Translations under genes and position numbers: made by a program
The notes under the pieces: generated by a model
The model's input: only the letters and a program-made list of their open reading frames with translations
Told to the model about the DNA's origin: nothing
Databases searched by the model: none
Origin: Ricinus communis
Taxonomy: Eukaryota > Streptophyta > Magnoliopsida > Malpighiales > Euphorbiaceae
Assembly: GCF_019578655.1 (NCBI RefSeq)
Contig: NC_063262.1
Location: 18,297,582 to 18,361,581, forward strand
Reading direction: 5' to 3'
Length of the DNA stretch: 64,000 nt
Shown: positions 1 through 12,328 of the stretch, piece by piece
Numbering within the stretch: position 1 is the stretch's first letter
Layout of the letters: every line of letters begins with the position of its first letter

Positions 1-1921
1 TTCTGGAGAATAGCTGAACACTCCTCATTAAGCACCACCTGACCAAGATCCTCCAACTTCCTCTTATTGCTCAAAATCTCCTTTAAAAACTTGGCGTACT
101 TCGGCATCTGTGAAATTGCCTCAACAAAAGGTAAGTTAATTTTCAGCTGCTTAAATAAGTCAAGAAACTTACTGTATTGCTTGTCCACCTTATCCTGCCT
201 CAACCTTGCAGGGATATGGAACTAGGGCCGATGCTCCATGCAGGCTCTTTGCCTGTATTCTTTCATTCTCTCATTCTCTACCACCTCAAGGTCTGGTCCT
301 TCCTTAGCTGGCTCGACCTGCACGATTGTATTATCCTTATCAGCTAAAGGCGAAGAACCAGTCAATTTCTTACCTGAACACATGGTGATAGCCTTGCAAT
401 GCTCCCTCGGGTTTGACTCTGTAGTGCTAGGGAGCGATCCTGGAGGTCTCTCTGAAAGCATCTTAGAAATTTGGCCAATTTGAGTCTCCAAGTTCTGAAT
501 CGAGGCCTGCTGATTCCTAAGTGCACTATCAGTCTGCTGGAATCTCGTTTCCGTAGACGTCACAAACTTCATCATAAGCTCCTCTAAATTTGACTTCTTT
601 TCTTATGGAGGAGGAGCTTGTGTAGGCCCAGCTGGTTATTCTTTGTGGTCGGTGATGAAGTCTTTGAAAACTGGACCACGGGCATTATTGTTTCTCCAGC
701 TAAAATTGGGATGATTGCGCCATCCAGGGTTGTATGTATTGCTGTAAGGGTTATTCTGCTGTCTTGGGGCATTCCCCATATAATCAACCTGTTCAACATC
801 AGAAGATATAGCAGAATTAGATGGAAAACTAGTAGAAGATGAAGCAAACATACCTCCCGTAATACAGTTCGCATTGTAATGCGGGCCACCACAAAACTCG
901 CAGCCAACGTTCGTTGCATGAATCGGCATCTGGAGTTGGTCGATCTTCTTGGCTAGAAGCTCCACTTAAGCGCCACCACAAAACTCGCAGCCAACGTTCG
1001 CTGCATGATCTGGCATCTGCAGTTGGTCGATCTTCTTGGCTAGAAGCTCCACTTGAGCTGCCAAGGCTGCTGTAGAGTCCACTTGGTTGACCACACCCTG
1101 TCTTCCTGGTCGGCTCCTAGAGGATTGCCACTGATAGTTGTTCATGGCCATTTCCTCTATCAAGTTCTGAGCCTACTCGGGCGTCTTACTGTTTAGCGCC
1201 CCACCTACTGCAGCATCCACCATTTGTCTCGTTGCAAGGTTTAACCCGCTGTAGAAGGTCTGAACCTGCATCCACACTGGCAATCCGTGATGTGGGCAGC
1301 ATCTCAAAAGATCTTTAAATCTCTCTCATGGATCGTACATGCTTTCATCATCAAACTGCACAAAAGAAGATATGTCATTTCTAAGTTTAGCAGTTTTAGC
1401 GGGAGGAAAATACTTATATAAATTTTTTTCGGCCAACGCCTTCCAGGTAGTGATCGTTTGTTGTGGAAGAGATTGCAGCCATCTCTTTGCTCTGTCCCTC
1501 AAGGAAAATGGAAACAATCTCAGCCGAATGGCATCATCGGTTGTTCCATTTATTTTGAATGTGTCACAAATCTCCAAAAAGTTGGAGATATATGCATTGG
1601 GATCCTCGCTAGACAATCCTCCAAACTGCACGCTTTGTTGTATCATCTGGATAACATTGGCCTTTATCTCAAAATTGTTGGCCGCTATAGCAGGTCTGAC
1701 TATACTCGTTTTCGTCCCATCTAAAGAGGGTCGAGCAAAATCGTACATAGTCCTTTGATCATCATCGGCCTGAGGGTTGAGGTTCTCCATCGCGTCAGTT
1801 CCTTGAACCTGAACCGTAACTCTGTCCTCCTCCTCAACTGCCTGCAAACGTCGTCTCAATAATCCGAGGCGCTCCGGTCGATAAAGGGTGCTATTGGATC
1901 AGGGTTAGAGCTCCTGGTCAT
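1..1921 (-). pseudogene. gag: Athila gag (nucleocapsid precursor), decayed, running into protease region
   Basis: Gag forms the virus-like particle that packages retrotransposon RNA. Reading leftward, the start codon is at 1921 (MTRSSNPDP); a frameshift follows near 1862, and the capsid domain occupies 1859-1326 with the conserved FLEICDTFKINGTTDDAIRL and RAKRWLQSLP stretches. The capsid frame ends at a TGA where the family normally has Trp; a TAG breaks the part near 1170. A retroviral-type zinc knuckle of spacing CX2CX3HX4C (CEFCGGPHYNANC) lies near 900-860. The frame is broken again near 636. The last part (575-222, then to base 1) covers the gag-protease linker and a QMPKYAKFLKEI stretch typical of the Athila linker before protease. 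Confidence 0.88.
885..1058. repeat. 87-bp tandem duplication in Athila gag
   Basis: Bases 885-971 and 972-1058 are two adjacent copies of an 87-bp unit with few differences. The unit encodes 29 codons covering VELLAKKIDQLQMP and the first half of the zinc knuckle. The inter-copy junction now carries a TAA, so the duplication and its later decay both lie inside gag. Confidence 0.9.
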
Positions 1922-2060
1922 ATACTACCTGAAACCGACAACCAAACAACCACCAATCAATCAAAAAAAATATAACAATAAATGATAATAAAAATAAAGA
2001 ATAAATGAATAAACAAATAATGACTAAATTAACACAAAAATAATTCACTCTAGTTCACAT

Positions 2061-2079
2061 CGCTCCCCAAGAATCGCCA
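2061..2079 (-). other. Primer-binding site of Athila copy 1
   Basis: Directly inside the LTR end, the minus strand reads TGGCGATTCTTGGGGAGCG. Athila elements usually carry a site complementary to the 3' end of tRNA-Asp (starting TGGCGCCGTTGCC). Here the first five bases and the G-rich end fit and the middle is changed, so it is either degraded or a variant primer site. Confidence 0.65.
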
Positions 2080-2085
2080 AAAACT

Positions 2086-3550
2086 TGATGTGCTCTTTAT
2101 GCAACCTACACCTAAGGCAGTGAACCTACCGATACAGCCTAGCACTAGTGAGTATCAAGGTCATATCCTTGGAGATCGGGTGAACCTAGAGTTACTACTG
2201 TTTGCTATGGTATCTAGTCTGAAATAGGGTGTGAAAGTTCTAACGTACCAGCTAATGGTTATGAGTGCAAATAAGTAAATGAAGAACAATGGATAATCAA
2301 AAGACAATTGCAAAGAGAGAAACAAACCCAAAAGGGAGCCTAAGTGATGGAATTCTAAAGATAGATTTTATGGATTGCCGATCTTGCTTACCCGTGCCTA
2401 AATCCCCGAATTGAATCCCTGCCTCTCTCGAGCTTCATCGGATTCCTAACCCTGCACTAACCTAATGGAATCTCTTCCTATCGGATTATTACAGATTAGC
2501 ATTAAGTATGATTTAAAACTATTCAGAGTTATTAGTTCTTAATCCGGCGAGTAAATCAACCTTATCTCTAACTGTTAACTACCAGTTCTTACTATTCAAT
2601 GTCCAGTTGTAACAAGCATTTCTCAATGTCAAGAAACAACCTAATAAATAATTAATCCAACGTCTCAAATTAACTGAATCAAACTTTTATTACTGAATAG
2701 CAAGAAGATTGCAAGAATGACAATTATAAAAACTAACAATTAAGCATAATCCATCAATAAAGGTGAACCCTAATGGATTCAAAAGATCTAGCTACTCATG
2801 TTCATGGTTAAAGCAATTAGGGAACAAAATAAGGAAAAATAAATTAAAGGCATGTACACCCTTCTCTTTCAAGCTGAATGAGAAACCCTAAAATTGCAAA
2901 ATTCGAAATCTCAAACCCTAGTTGCCTCTTGAATGCTCCCAAAGTTTGTCTTGATCTTCAATTCGATGTTGGAACAAGTGAAATTCCCCCTTCAATTGAT
3001 GAATTTTTATCTCTCAAGGTCTACAATTGAGGTATAGGAAATAATTGATTAAGTGTGTGTCTTGGAATTGAGTCCAAAAATCGTCCCCCTTCAAAAAGAA
3101 TTCAAAATCGCCTATATAGTTAATTCACAGCATGGTGGTCCAGTGATGATTCAAAGACGGCCGAGTTCAGTTGGTCAACTGCTGAGTCTATCAGGCCGAC
3201 TCCTTCCAGGCCGTGCCCAAGCCTGTGTTGATCCATCACAGGCCGTGCTGGAGGCCGTGGTGGCTACGGAAGTCGTGCTGAAATGGCACAATTGGGGATA
3301 GCCTCTTGGTAATTCAGCACGGCCGGAGTCCAGGCCGTGCTCAACCCTCTAGGTGCTACTCCTCGCCCAATTTGATGGATTTTGGTCCGTAATCACACGT
3401 ATGTCCCTCGATTACTGATGATGTCCTTCAAAAATGACCTGAAATGAGAAAGGAAACAAAAGACAGGTGATTCTAGCATAAAACAGGATAATCATGCATA
3501 AAAAATGTAAACAATCGGGCATGAAAATATGTGTATTATGATGCTTATCA
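2086..3550 (-). repeat. Athila LTR (5' LTR of copy 1)
   Basis: The 1465-bp repeat is bounded by TG and CA, as expected for an LTR, with the primer site immediately inside. It aligns along most of its length with the LTRs at 41012-42375 and 49062-50525 and the solo LTR near 20400-21679. Shared landmarks are a GC-rich block with the CACGGCCG-type palindrome (3160-3345), a TATA box just downstream in the minus direction, and conserved tracts near 2330-2620. Confidence 0.88.
3112..3118 (-). promoter_or_regulatory. TATA box in Athila LTR
   Basis: The minus strand reads ctatata just downstream of the GC-rich palindrome block. The same TATAGGC context follows the GC block in the LTRs near 41350 and 49490, so the position is conserved and probably marks the U3/R region. 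Confidence 0.55.
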
Positions 3551-4249
3551 AAAGCTGACTGGCACGATACCTCAACTATTTAAAAGAAAAAAGAATTCTA
3601 GCTCATTAAACTGGACATATCAGCTCATTAATGTTTACCAAGCTTAACACTTTTTATCTCTCATCTCTTCCACTTCTTCTCTCTCCTGTCTTACACTTCT
3701 TTCTCACTTTATGAAGAAATAAAAAATATTTATTTCAAAATTGATTGTTATCAATGATTATAATTCTAGTAAACTTAAAAAAATATGGCAGCTCAAGAAT
3801 AAGAAGTGGAGTCTCTAATAACAACCTCCTCCTATTTTTATTAGTCTTAATCGCCTCACCGTGATAAGTAAAGTTATGGGATTTGATTTTTCAATGTCTT
3901 GAAATAGGTGGAAGGAAAGTAATGCTTTATTTTCCCTTAAATATATATGTTGTCTTCAAAATGGAGGAAGTGGAGAATACTTTTAGCTTTTCGAACAAAA
4001 TAATCCATTTTCTTTCTCATAATTTTATTCCCAAAGGATAAACGTATAGCATGCTATGTAAAGATTACTTTCCCTTTACCCTATAATTTTCCCTCAAATA
4101 ACAAACTGGACAAAACTTGATAATTCTATCATCCTCAAATAATAAAATAGGAAAAACTTTAATTAAGGCATATAACGCTTAGTTTAATATAGTATCATTC
4201 CCATCTTCATGATGTAGTCTCGATTAAAATTCAGAACATTTTGTAATAT
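3551..4249. other. AT-rich spacer, nothing recognised
   Basis: The stretch between the Athila LTR and the next repeat has only short ORFs and homopolymer-rich DNA. I see no domain, RNA gene or repeat boundary in it. Confidence 0.5.
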
Positions 4250-5310
4250 AAGTTAAAATTCAGGGATTATAGTGATACATAGGGCAAATTGAGGACCCTA
4301 ATGATGTTAGCCTAGATGATCTTTCATAAGGCTAAAGTCTCTAATTTTGATCTTGACACTCAAATCGAGTCTTGATCTAATGTATTTTCAAGTATTGTTT
4401 GTTTAGTATAGATCAAGGTTAAAAATCCAAGTCTATCTAAAAATCGCAACCGTACCCTCCAAGGCGCAACCGTGAAAGGTTCAAGTCTGTGGATAGAAGC
4501 TATTGAAGACTTGAGGATGGAAAATCATAACTGCACCTTAAAAGGCGCGACCATGAACATAAAGACTTATGAGGCAGAGACTAATGGGTTCCTAAAGCTG
4601 AGAATTGCGACCGCGCCCATGGAAGGCTCGACTGTGAAATTCATAAATATTGTGACCGTTATAAATCACCAAGGTTACATCTGAAGTAGCTAATGTCTCT
4701 TTGTCATGCTAGATAGCCATTAGAGACTTTTCAAGATTTATGACTATGATTTGCACTCTGATAGTGCATCTAATGCATTGTCTTAAAGCAAAAGTTGGTG
4801 AAAATTTTAAAACTAATGAATAATGGATCCTTGAGATTGGTAAGCTTTAAAAACTACCTCAAAAGACCTTTAATGGTTGATCAACAACTCCCAAAGCTTA
4901 TACTTATTTTGCATTAATTTTCTTTCTTTTTGCAATCAATTTTAACAATTTTTAGTTGTTGTAAGGGCTTAAGTGCTCTATTGAGGTCTAAGTGTTAGCC
5001 TAAACATTTGAAATTGAATTTGAGAGTTAGCCTAGGTAAAATTCTTGTAAGCCATAAAACACAAGTATAGAAGATTTGGTGTGAGCCCTAAATACTAAAT
5101 TTGGAGTGAGCTTGTGAAAACTCTTGTAATTGATTGAGAGTATAGTGAATACCCAATTGGAGATTGGAGAGTGAACGTAGAGTTGGTTAATATCCGAACC
5201 ACTATAAATCTTTGTGTTCTTTCTGTAAAGGTTTTAGAGAAAGGATTTTTGTATATTTACTTTGAAAGAGTTAAAAGTATCTATATAAAGAAGTAATGAC
5301 TAGTAACTAT
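4250..5310 (+). repeat. Probable copia-type LTR fragment
   Basis: A moderately GC-rich patch (4445-4665) carries a repeated GCGCAACCGTG / GCGCGACCATG motif. The right end contains GTGAACGTAGAGTTGG and CCGAACCACTATAAATC, a combination I associate with the 3' part of SIRE/Maximus-type copia LTRs. No primer site follows; instead a minus-strand copia pol begins at once, so the two are probably different elements. Boundaries are approximate. Confidence 0.45.
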
Positions 5311-5316
5311 AAGTAG

Positions 5317-7260
5317 TTACAAGAAGATTACAAGATAACTACAAAAAATATAATCCTGCGTGTAGCCCTTATCCATAAGTCTGGCTTTGAAACATTCAAT
5401 TCTTCCATATGCCTTTCTTTTGATTCGAAATATCCACTTATTATTGATTATGTTCTTGTTTGAAGGTCGAGGTAACAAGACCCAAGTTTGATTTGTCATG
5501 AGAGCATCAATTTCTCTTGACATGGCTTCCCTACATTTAGCATATGACTTAGCTTGATTTTATGTATTTGATTCAATAGTTAAATAATTTATATCTATTT
5601 AGGTAGATATATGAGCTTGACATTTCTGCATGATTGTTTGTCCAAGTATATGGGATGGATACGTTGTGATTGGTTAGAATTATTGGAAGAGGTGAGGTCA
5701 ACAAGGTATTTTGAACTATCGGGTGGATGTAAAGTAGCAGTTGGAAAAGGAATAGGAGAGTAGGATACAATTTGGTTGTTCGAATCTAGATTAGATGTAA
5801 TGGGTAATGGTGTATTTAAATTAGGATTGGAGATATAGTTTGAAGAAATTAAAATATTATGGTTGATAGATGATAATGGAAAGGAAGTACAAATTAGAGA
5901 TAAGATTAATAACCATATACATGAAGGAGTTCCAGAGTCCCAATGAGATGAATGGCTTATCACATGTAGCCAAGGATTAGGATATGTTCTGTTTAAACCT
6001 GTACCAAAAACACATGACTTGCAGGAGAAAAGAGACTCATAAGAATTTTGCATGGCATCCTAAGTATTTATGTCTAGTAGTTATATCTAAGCAATGATAA
6101 ACACTAGAAGGTGGACTTTGACTAAGATAAATACATGGAGTGGATCTACAGGCAAACTTATGTTGATTATAGGGCCAAATTAGAGGAAAAATAGCCCAGC
6201 CAAAAGGTTTCATAAGCAAATAATTTGGATTAGTCCCAAAAAGTGTTTGGAATGGCGACTTATTTTGCAAAATTGGACTTATAGTTTGATTAATGGACAT
6301 AATACTCATAGTAAGGGTATAGTTTCAATATTTCAATGCCACATTTTCATGAGCTAATAATGTCAATCAAGTATCTATCAAATGTCGAGTTTTTCTTTTT
6401 GAAGTTTCATTTTGTTCGTGTGTATATGGGCAATCAATACGGTGTATGATTCCTACAAATTGAAAACATTTATTGAGTATTTGGTACTCCCCATCCCAAT
6501 CTGAGTGAAATGATTTAATCTTAACATTAAATTATCTTCTACAAGAGATTGAATATTTAGAAAACAAGAGTAAACTTCACTTTTATTCTTTAGAAAATAG
6601 ACCCAAGTAAATCTTGTAAAATCATCAATGAATAGAATAAACTAACGACGCCCTAAACATGATAGAATTGGGACAGGATCCAAAACATCTGAGAATATAA
6701 TATCAAAATGAGCATTACTTTTATGATCTACACTAGCTAAAGGTAATCTAGCAAGCTTTCCTAAATAACAAGAAGATCAATGGCTAGAGGTAAAAGAAGA
6801 ACATGGAAAACATAAAGTTTTAATAATGTTAAAAATAGTTCTCATGTTTGGATGACCAAGGCATTCATGCTATTGTTGAAGAGTTGGAACTGTAAACTGG
6901 AAGCCTTTTTAATGAAGGACGAAGAACATAAAGGCCATTATCACTAGGCCCATGGAGTAGCACCTTCTTGGTTAGTTGATCCGTCACAAGAAAAAAGCTA
7001 GAATGTAACTCAAAATAACATTTATTGTCATAAGTAAATTGCTGAACAAATAATAAATTTTTAACTGTTTTAGGAACACGAAATATATTTTTCAATTTAA
7101 GATCACCATTTGTTGAGCGAAGAATAGCATTACCAATGAGAGCAATTGGAAGACCCTGACCATTATCAACATAAAGTTGATCACATCCCTTATAATCATC
7201 AACTATTGTCAAAGTAGATATGTCAAGTGTAATATGGTTGGTAGCACCCGTGTTTGGGAA
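5317..7260 (-). pseudogene. pol: Ty1/copia polyprotein fragment (GAG-pre-integrase, integrase, start of reverse transcriptase)
   Basis: Read on the minus strand, three pieces appear in copia order. At 7212-6865 is the GAG-pre-integrase region (LKLKNIFRVPKTVKNLLFVQ). At about 6760-6037 is the integrase core, including FIDDFTRFTWVYFLKNKSEVY as two short stretches in decayed frames, and then the post-core YLLMKPFGWAIFPLIWPYN region. At 5523-5317 is the N-terminal reverse transcriptase segment (MSREIDALMTNQTWVLLPRP, NKWIFRIKRKA). The linker 6053-5573 is rich in Ser, Pro and Asn. Gag, the catalytic part of RT, RNase H and LTRs are absent, and frames are shifted several times, so this is a 5'- and 3'-truncated relic. 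Confidence 0.85.
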
Positions 7261-10200
7261 CCAAACTGGTTGTTGTGATTATATTACAAAAAATATAATC
7301 CATAAGATAATATTATAAGGTATTTAAATTCAAAATGGTCATATCCCTTAACACTTTCTACTCTATCCTTCTTTCCTCTATCATCAAAATTCCTATTCTC
7401 TTATCTTTCTATAATTCACCAATTCAATCTCCCCTTCTTGGTTCATGAGGGCAAACATGTGCAATTTACCCTATAAATTATAATCTTTTATTGATTATGA
7501 AAGAACGTTACATTTGAAGAACATGAAATGAATATGAAATAATCATAACAGGAATGCAATCTGTGAGAGATTATTTCTAGACTAACTGTTTTAAGATGCT
7601 AGAATGATTAGGCATTCCCAAGCATAAAAAGAAAAATTATTGTAACTAAAATTGAAAGAAAGAGAAGTGTTTACATCTTTGTGTATATTTTCAGTTGCTC
7701 TAGGAAGGAAGGAAATAATCCTTCCCGACCTAACCTTCACTATCTCTAAAAAATAAAAGAACCATTTAATGGAGTCTTTAGAGGTTATACTTGAAGAACT
7801 AAATTTTCTGACGAACAAGATATAATTTAATGGTAAGTACAGAGCATACTCTTTCTAACATCTTAAAGTTTAAGCTAAATTGGACTTACGAAAGAAAAGA
7901 TGTAAAATTTAAACTAAAAGTTGATAAAGCTCAAATTGCTATTGAAAATTGTCCAATTATATTTACGTACCTGAACTATGCAGATTCTCAGTCTCTTGGA
8001 AGTATGGGAATATGTGCCAAGAAAACCACTCATTTTTTATGTGGGATTGAGTTTTTCAGCCTCGTACTGCAAATAAGGCCTCTAGTGCTGCATATTTGGC
8101 TTTGGGCGCTGCAAATTAACTTTCATTTCAAAAGGTTAGGGCACTAACCTTAAGCTAAGAGAGAGGAAACAAGGATACAAAAAGAATGAGTGAATCTTGA
8201 TTTCCAAAGGTATTAACGAAGATGAATTTGATGTCAATTAACTTAGGGATAAAATATTTTTGATGGGTTTATATATATATAAAGAGATGTAGAGAATGAT
8301 AAGGAAGGAAGATATAGAGAAAGGGTGTGTATGAGTGTAGAGAGAATGCGAAAAAATATTGGAAAAATGAAAAGGAATATGGATATAGGAAAAGGAAAAT
8401 TTCCTTTTAATCTCTTCCTCCTTAAAACTTTTAATTATTCCTTCATCCTGCAACATCTATGGTCGAGATTGATACTATATGACTTAGAGCCGTCTCGACT
8501 TCACCTTGGTGGCAGCAACAATGTCAAAGGTGGCTAGAGATAAGAGATGTGGTGGAGAGAGAAAAACAAGCACAAATTGATTATTTTTTCTTTATTTTTA
8601 ACTGTTTGCAATGGACGATCAGGAAACATATGAGCTTCACTATCCACCAGTTTTCCAATAAGATCGACTTTGTGATAATCGAACTCGGTTTGAAATCTGA
8701 TAATCAAAACTATCAATTTATTTACAATAAACTAATGATTCCGATAGAGAATTTAACTCAAGAATCATGATCTATACATTGGTGCGAATGTAATAGTGTT
8801 CTCAGATTGTAGATTGGACACCAATGATAAGAGGTGAGCCGACTAACGCATATGTATCTAGATAAATTATTAATTATCTAATTTTAGATTTCAGATTTAA
8901 TTTTAGTAATCTTAATAAATAATTAGAAATTTAAAATTCAATTTTTATTGAAGAAATAATGATTAGACATACGTTAAGCAGTGTTATTAATATTGTTAAA
9001 TTAAATGGATTAAAATCAATAATTGGTTAGGCAAGGGACATAGAAGAAATCATAGTACTAATGCATTGATGAATAATATTATAAGGGTAGTAACCTATTA
9101 AAGGATAATGATTTAAATAATTATAGTAGTTGGTAATTAAGTGTGGTTAATGGAAAAATAAATTATTAAGAGTAAGTATTATTATTATAATTATTGTTAT
9201 TATTATTAAATTGATTAGAAGAGACTTATAAATAAAACAATATTTCCTACAGAAATATATAGATCAGAGTAAGGGCGATTATAAGGCAATTTATGGACGA
9301 TCAATTGGATGGTTTGAACTGATATTGAATTGAATGAAATTTTTGAAGTCCCCGCATAGGTATTTTTTAAGTTATAATTCTCTTGCAGGCGATGAACCTG
9401 GTCGACTTATAATATGGTGTCAACTTTCAGTAGCATTAGTTAATCTAAATAATCAGAGAAGTAATAGGACTATTAGTATAAGTTCAGACACTAAAGATTA
9501 GGCAATAATTCTTTGGAGATAGAATTAAAATTTATTTTTCAATTCACTTGTATATAAATTATAGGGTTATGTAATTGAAAGTTTTTCGGAGATAAAATTA
9601 TTAAATTAAATGAAAAGTATAATTAATTCAGATCCTGCATATTTAAGTGAGTGAATAAATTAATAATATCATATTTTCTTTTAACTTATATTTATATCCT
9701 TATGATTTTTTAAAATAAAAGGTAATTAGAATTTTATTATTTTCTATAAAAATTGAAAACAGAAATTAGTATTTTTAATTTTTATGTATATAAAAATGAT
9801 TTTCTATACTTTTATTTATATGACTAATGAGATCATATCTTATTATCTTTGGGGGTAGTGCTAGTAAATCTTTGGGGTATTATACATTAATGATAAATAA
9901 TGTATCTATTTGTTTCTAAGTGATAAATAATGCTATTTAGATGATATAATATTTCTTTTCTAGTATCTAAAGATAGTATAATTAATATAGAGCGTGTTGA
10001 GCATGACCTTTGTGGGTGGTAAAATACTACTTCGACAATTTTAACACATTTGTATACTCAAAGTTCAAACTTAAAACTTTAGTTAAACTGGAATATATCT
10101 TTACACTATCTCACATATACATTCTCAAATTGATAAATTATTTTTCAGACTTAAGTACATTGGTGCAACTCTTAAATATTGGTGATGAAATAATAATGAT

Positions 10201-11744
10201 ACTCAAATTAAAATATTGAACTCATAACTTCTGAAATAATCCTATATTGTTCCTTTAATAGGGTATCATAAAATTTAAGGGTTGTTTCTAGTTAAGTCAT
10301 AATTTTTTCTTTTTCTATTTAAAAAGTCATAGATCCAAAAGCTTATATAAGACCCACATGGTATCCATTTGCTAAGCAAGCAAATAAAATGTGTCCATCA
10401 CTATCTTAAGACTTCTAATCTAACAATTTTTTCAACCTTCAAAGAACTCCACTTATATATTCTTTTTGGGCGGCCTATTTGCTTGCAATATGTATATGCT
10501 GTGGTATTTGGTCTGTGGTCATCGTCTTTCTGGATCGATCAATCCTTCATCCAGAACTTCAACGCAAAGCCGAGGAGTTTATATTAATCTAATTGGGAGA
10601 AAACTTAAGTTCATTAATTTTCATGAGATGTTCAACATTTCACCAAATTGAAAAGCTGCAATCTGGAAAGCTCATAAATATTGGTCCTCCCTATATTGGA
10701 TATGAAATTAATTTATGTTCACAGCTAATTCTTTCAAATAAGTGTGGCTCCAATAATTCAAACTCATATCTCTTTATTAGAAAATGTCCGAAGATCTAAC
10801 TACCATGATACTAGACCGAAACTACATTACAAAATTTAGTTCAGCTAATTAATATAATTTGAAATACTTTTATCATGTTTATTTACAAAAATGTTAATTA
10901 TGTTATCATTTTTTAAATGGATGTAATGTATTTTAAAAATGATAGTTGATAAGTAGAAAACTTTTAGATAAATTTAGGCTACTACTTTATTCGTAATTAA
11001 ATTAAATTATATATTTATATATATATTATTATTTATTAAATATTACATTATATCAATCGGTTTATTTATTATCATTAACCACCTATATAATAGTGGAATC
11101 AAGAGAGGACTAGGACTGGTCATAGCCCATTCTAGATTTTTAAAATTTATTTTACTCCCTTATATTTTCTTTGTATTTTTTATTTTAACCCCTGCAAAAA
11201 TATCATATTTTTATTTAAGTATTTTTAATATTCTTTAGAATAGGTGTGCTATTTATTTGTCCCTCTCAAAAAGATTTTTAACTCATCCTTCCATCCATAA
11301 TTAAAAATCAATTAATATAAATATAATAATTAATAAATAATATTATGTATTACCGGGTACATCATATCTATATAAAAATTTCTGTAATAAGTATATAAAT
11401 ATATGTTTTTCTTTTCAATGGCATCTTTTCCTTTCTTTGTGGCGCATCTGAAGTGTGAATTTACGTATGAGACCCATCATCTACTCAGTTGCATAGTTTA
11501 ATTAAACTGTATAATTAAGAGATGCATCAAAATAGCTGCTGTGGCATTGATAGCTGATTGATGCGCATGAACAGAAAAGGCGGAATGCAGAGGCGGATGG
11601 TCAATGGAGTTAGCCGCCTCTCTTGATTAATTTATGTTTCACATGCTGCGGTCGATGAAGCCATATTTAATTTTGATCAGGTTTTGTTTTGAATAAATAT
11701 AAAAAGGAATCATGTTTTTTGACAATTCTTAAATATATTTTTAT
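7261..11744. other. AT-rich intergenic DNA, no gene recognised
   Basis: The longest ORFs here (about 70-105 codons) have no recognisable domain and look like chance frames. A slightly GC-richer patch at 11530-11660 has a GGCGG repeat but no coding signal. I see no LTR ends or terminal inverted repeats that I can defend. Confidence 0.45.
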
Positions 11745-12135
11745 ATTAGACAAAAAGATATGATATAAATTATAATGAAAAAGTATCTAGCAATTAAACA
11801 TTTTTAATTCGAAAAAATTTAATAATTTCTTTTTTCTAATCAGTCATCATTATTATATCGTATATATATAATAAATGATTTAGAGTTTAATAATTTTTAA
11901 TTTTATTGTTTGATGGTCAGATTATCTTATTGGATGGTTCACTTCTCCATTATAATCTGATAATTAAATAATGAGATTAAGAGTGTTAGATTCTAAAACT
12001 ATATTATTTATAATAACATAATAATGATGACTGATCGGAGTAAAAACGATTGAATTCTTATAATCAAAATCTTATTACGGTGATATATTTATTTTTGTCA
12101 TAATTTATAATTTATATTTTTTTTGTTTAAAATAA
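11745..12135. repeat. Foldback / MITE-like inverted repeat
   Basis: Two arms of roughly 190 bp are imperfect reverse complements around a centre near 11940. The best-matched part is AATCAGTCATCATTATTAT at 11839-11857, answered by its complement near 12022-12040; matching continues outward with gaps. No ORF lies between the arms. This layout fits a non-autonomous foldback transposon, but no target-site duplication was confirmed. Confidence 0.6.
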
Positions 12136-12328
12136 AAATACATATTTATTCAAAAAATAAATTAACATAATATTTTTTTTATTTTTTCCTTTATTTTAAT
12201 AAAAAGCAGCTGTCAATAGAGTAGTTTAAAAAATTAAAAATGTTGTACATTTTCTTAATAGAAAATAAATATTTAACAAAGTCATTGTATTGGTCTTGTT
12301 TTAGTTCTCATTATCCGCTGAGCACTAT

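Larger units (their letters stand above)
1..3550 (-). mobile_element. Athila-type Ty3/gypsy retrotransposon, copy 1, cut by left window edge
   Basis: On the minus strand the order is LTR (3550 to 2086), primer-binding site, short leader, gag, then the start of the protease region running off base 1. The gag sequence and the spacer pattern after the LTR are those of the plant Athila lineage. Pol and the 3' LTR lie outside the window, so target-site duplications cannot be checked. Every ORF is broken, so this copy is not autonomous. It belongs to the same family as the element at 41012-50525: the gag proteins align closely and both LTRs are about 1465 bp. Confidence 0.9.

Noticed and set aside
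1339..1758. 139-codon plus-strand ORF opposite Athila gag
   Set aside because: It is a reverse-strand shadow of the capsid region; copy 2 shows a similar shadow without independent conservation.
3053..3301. 82-codon plus-strand ORF in a GC-rich patch
   Set aside because: It lies antisense in the Athila LTR U3 block and is not conserved in the other LTR copies.
7830..8147. 105-codon plus-strand ORF near 7830
   Set aside because: No domain or motif was recognised, composition is like the surrounding AT-rich DNA, and no neighbouring exon or promoter supports it.
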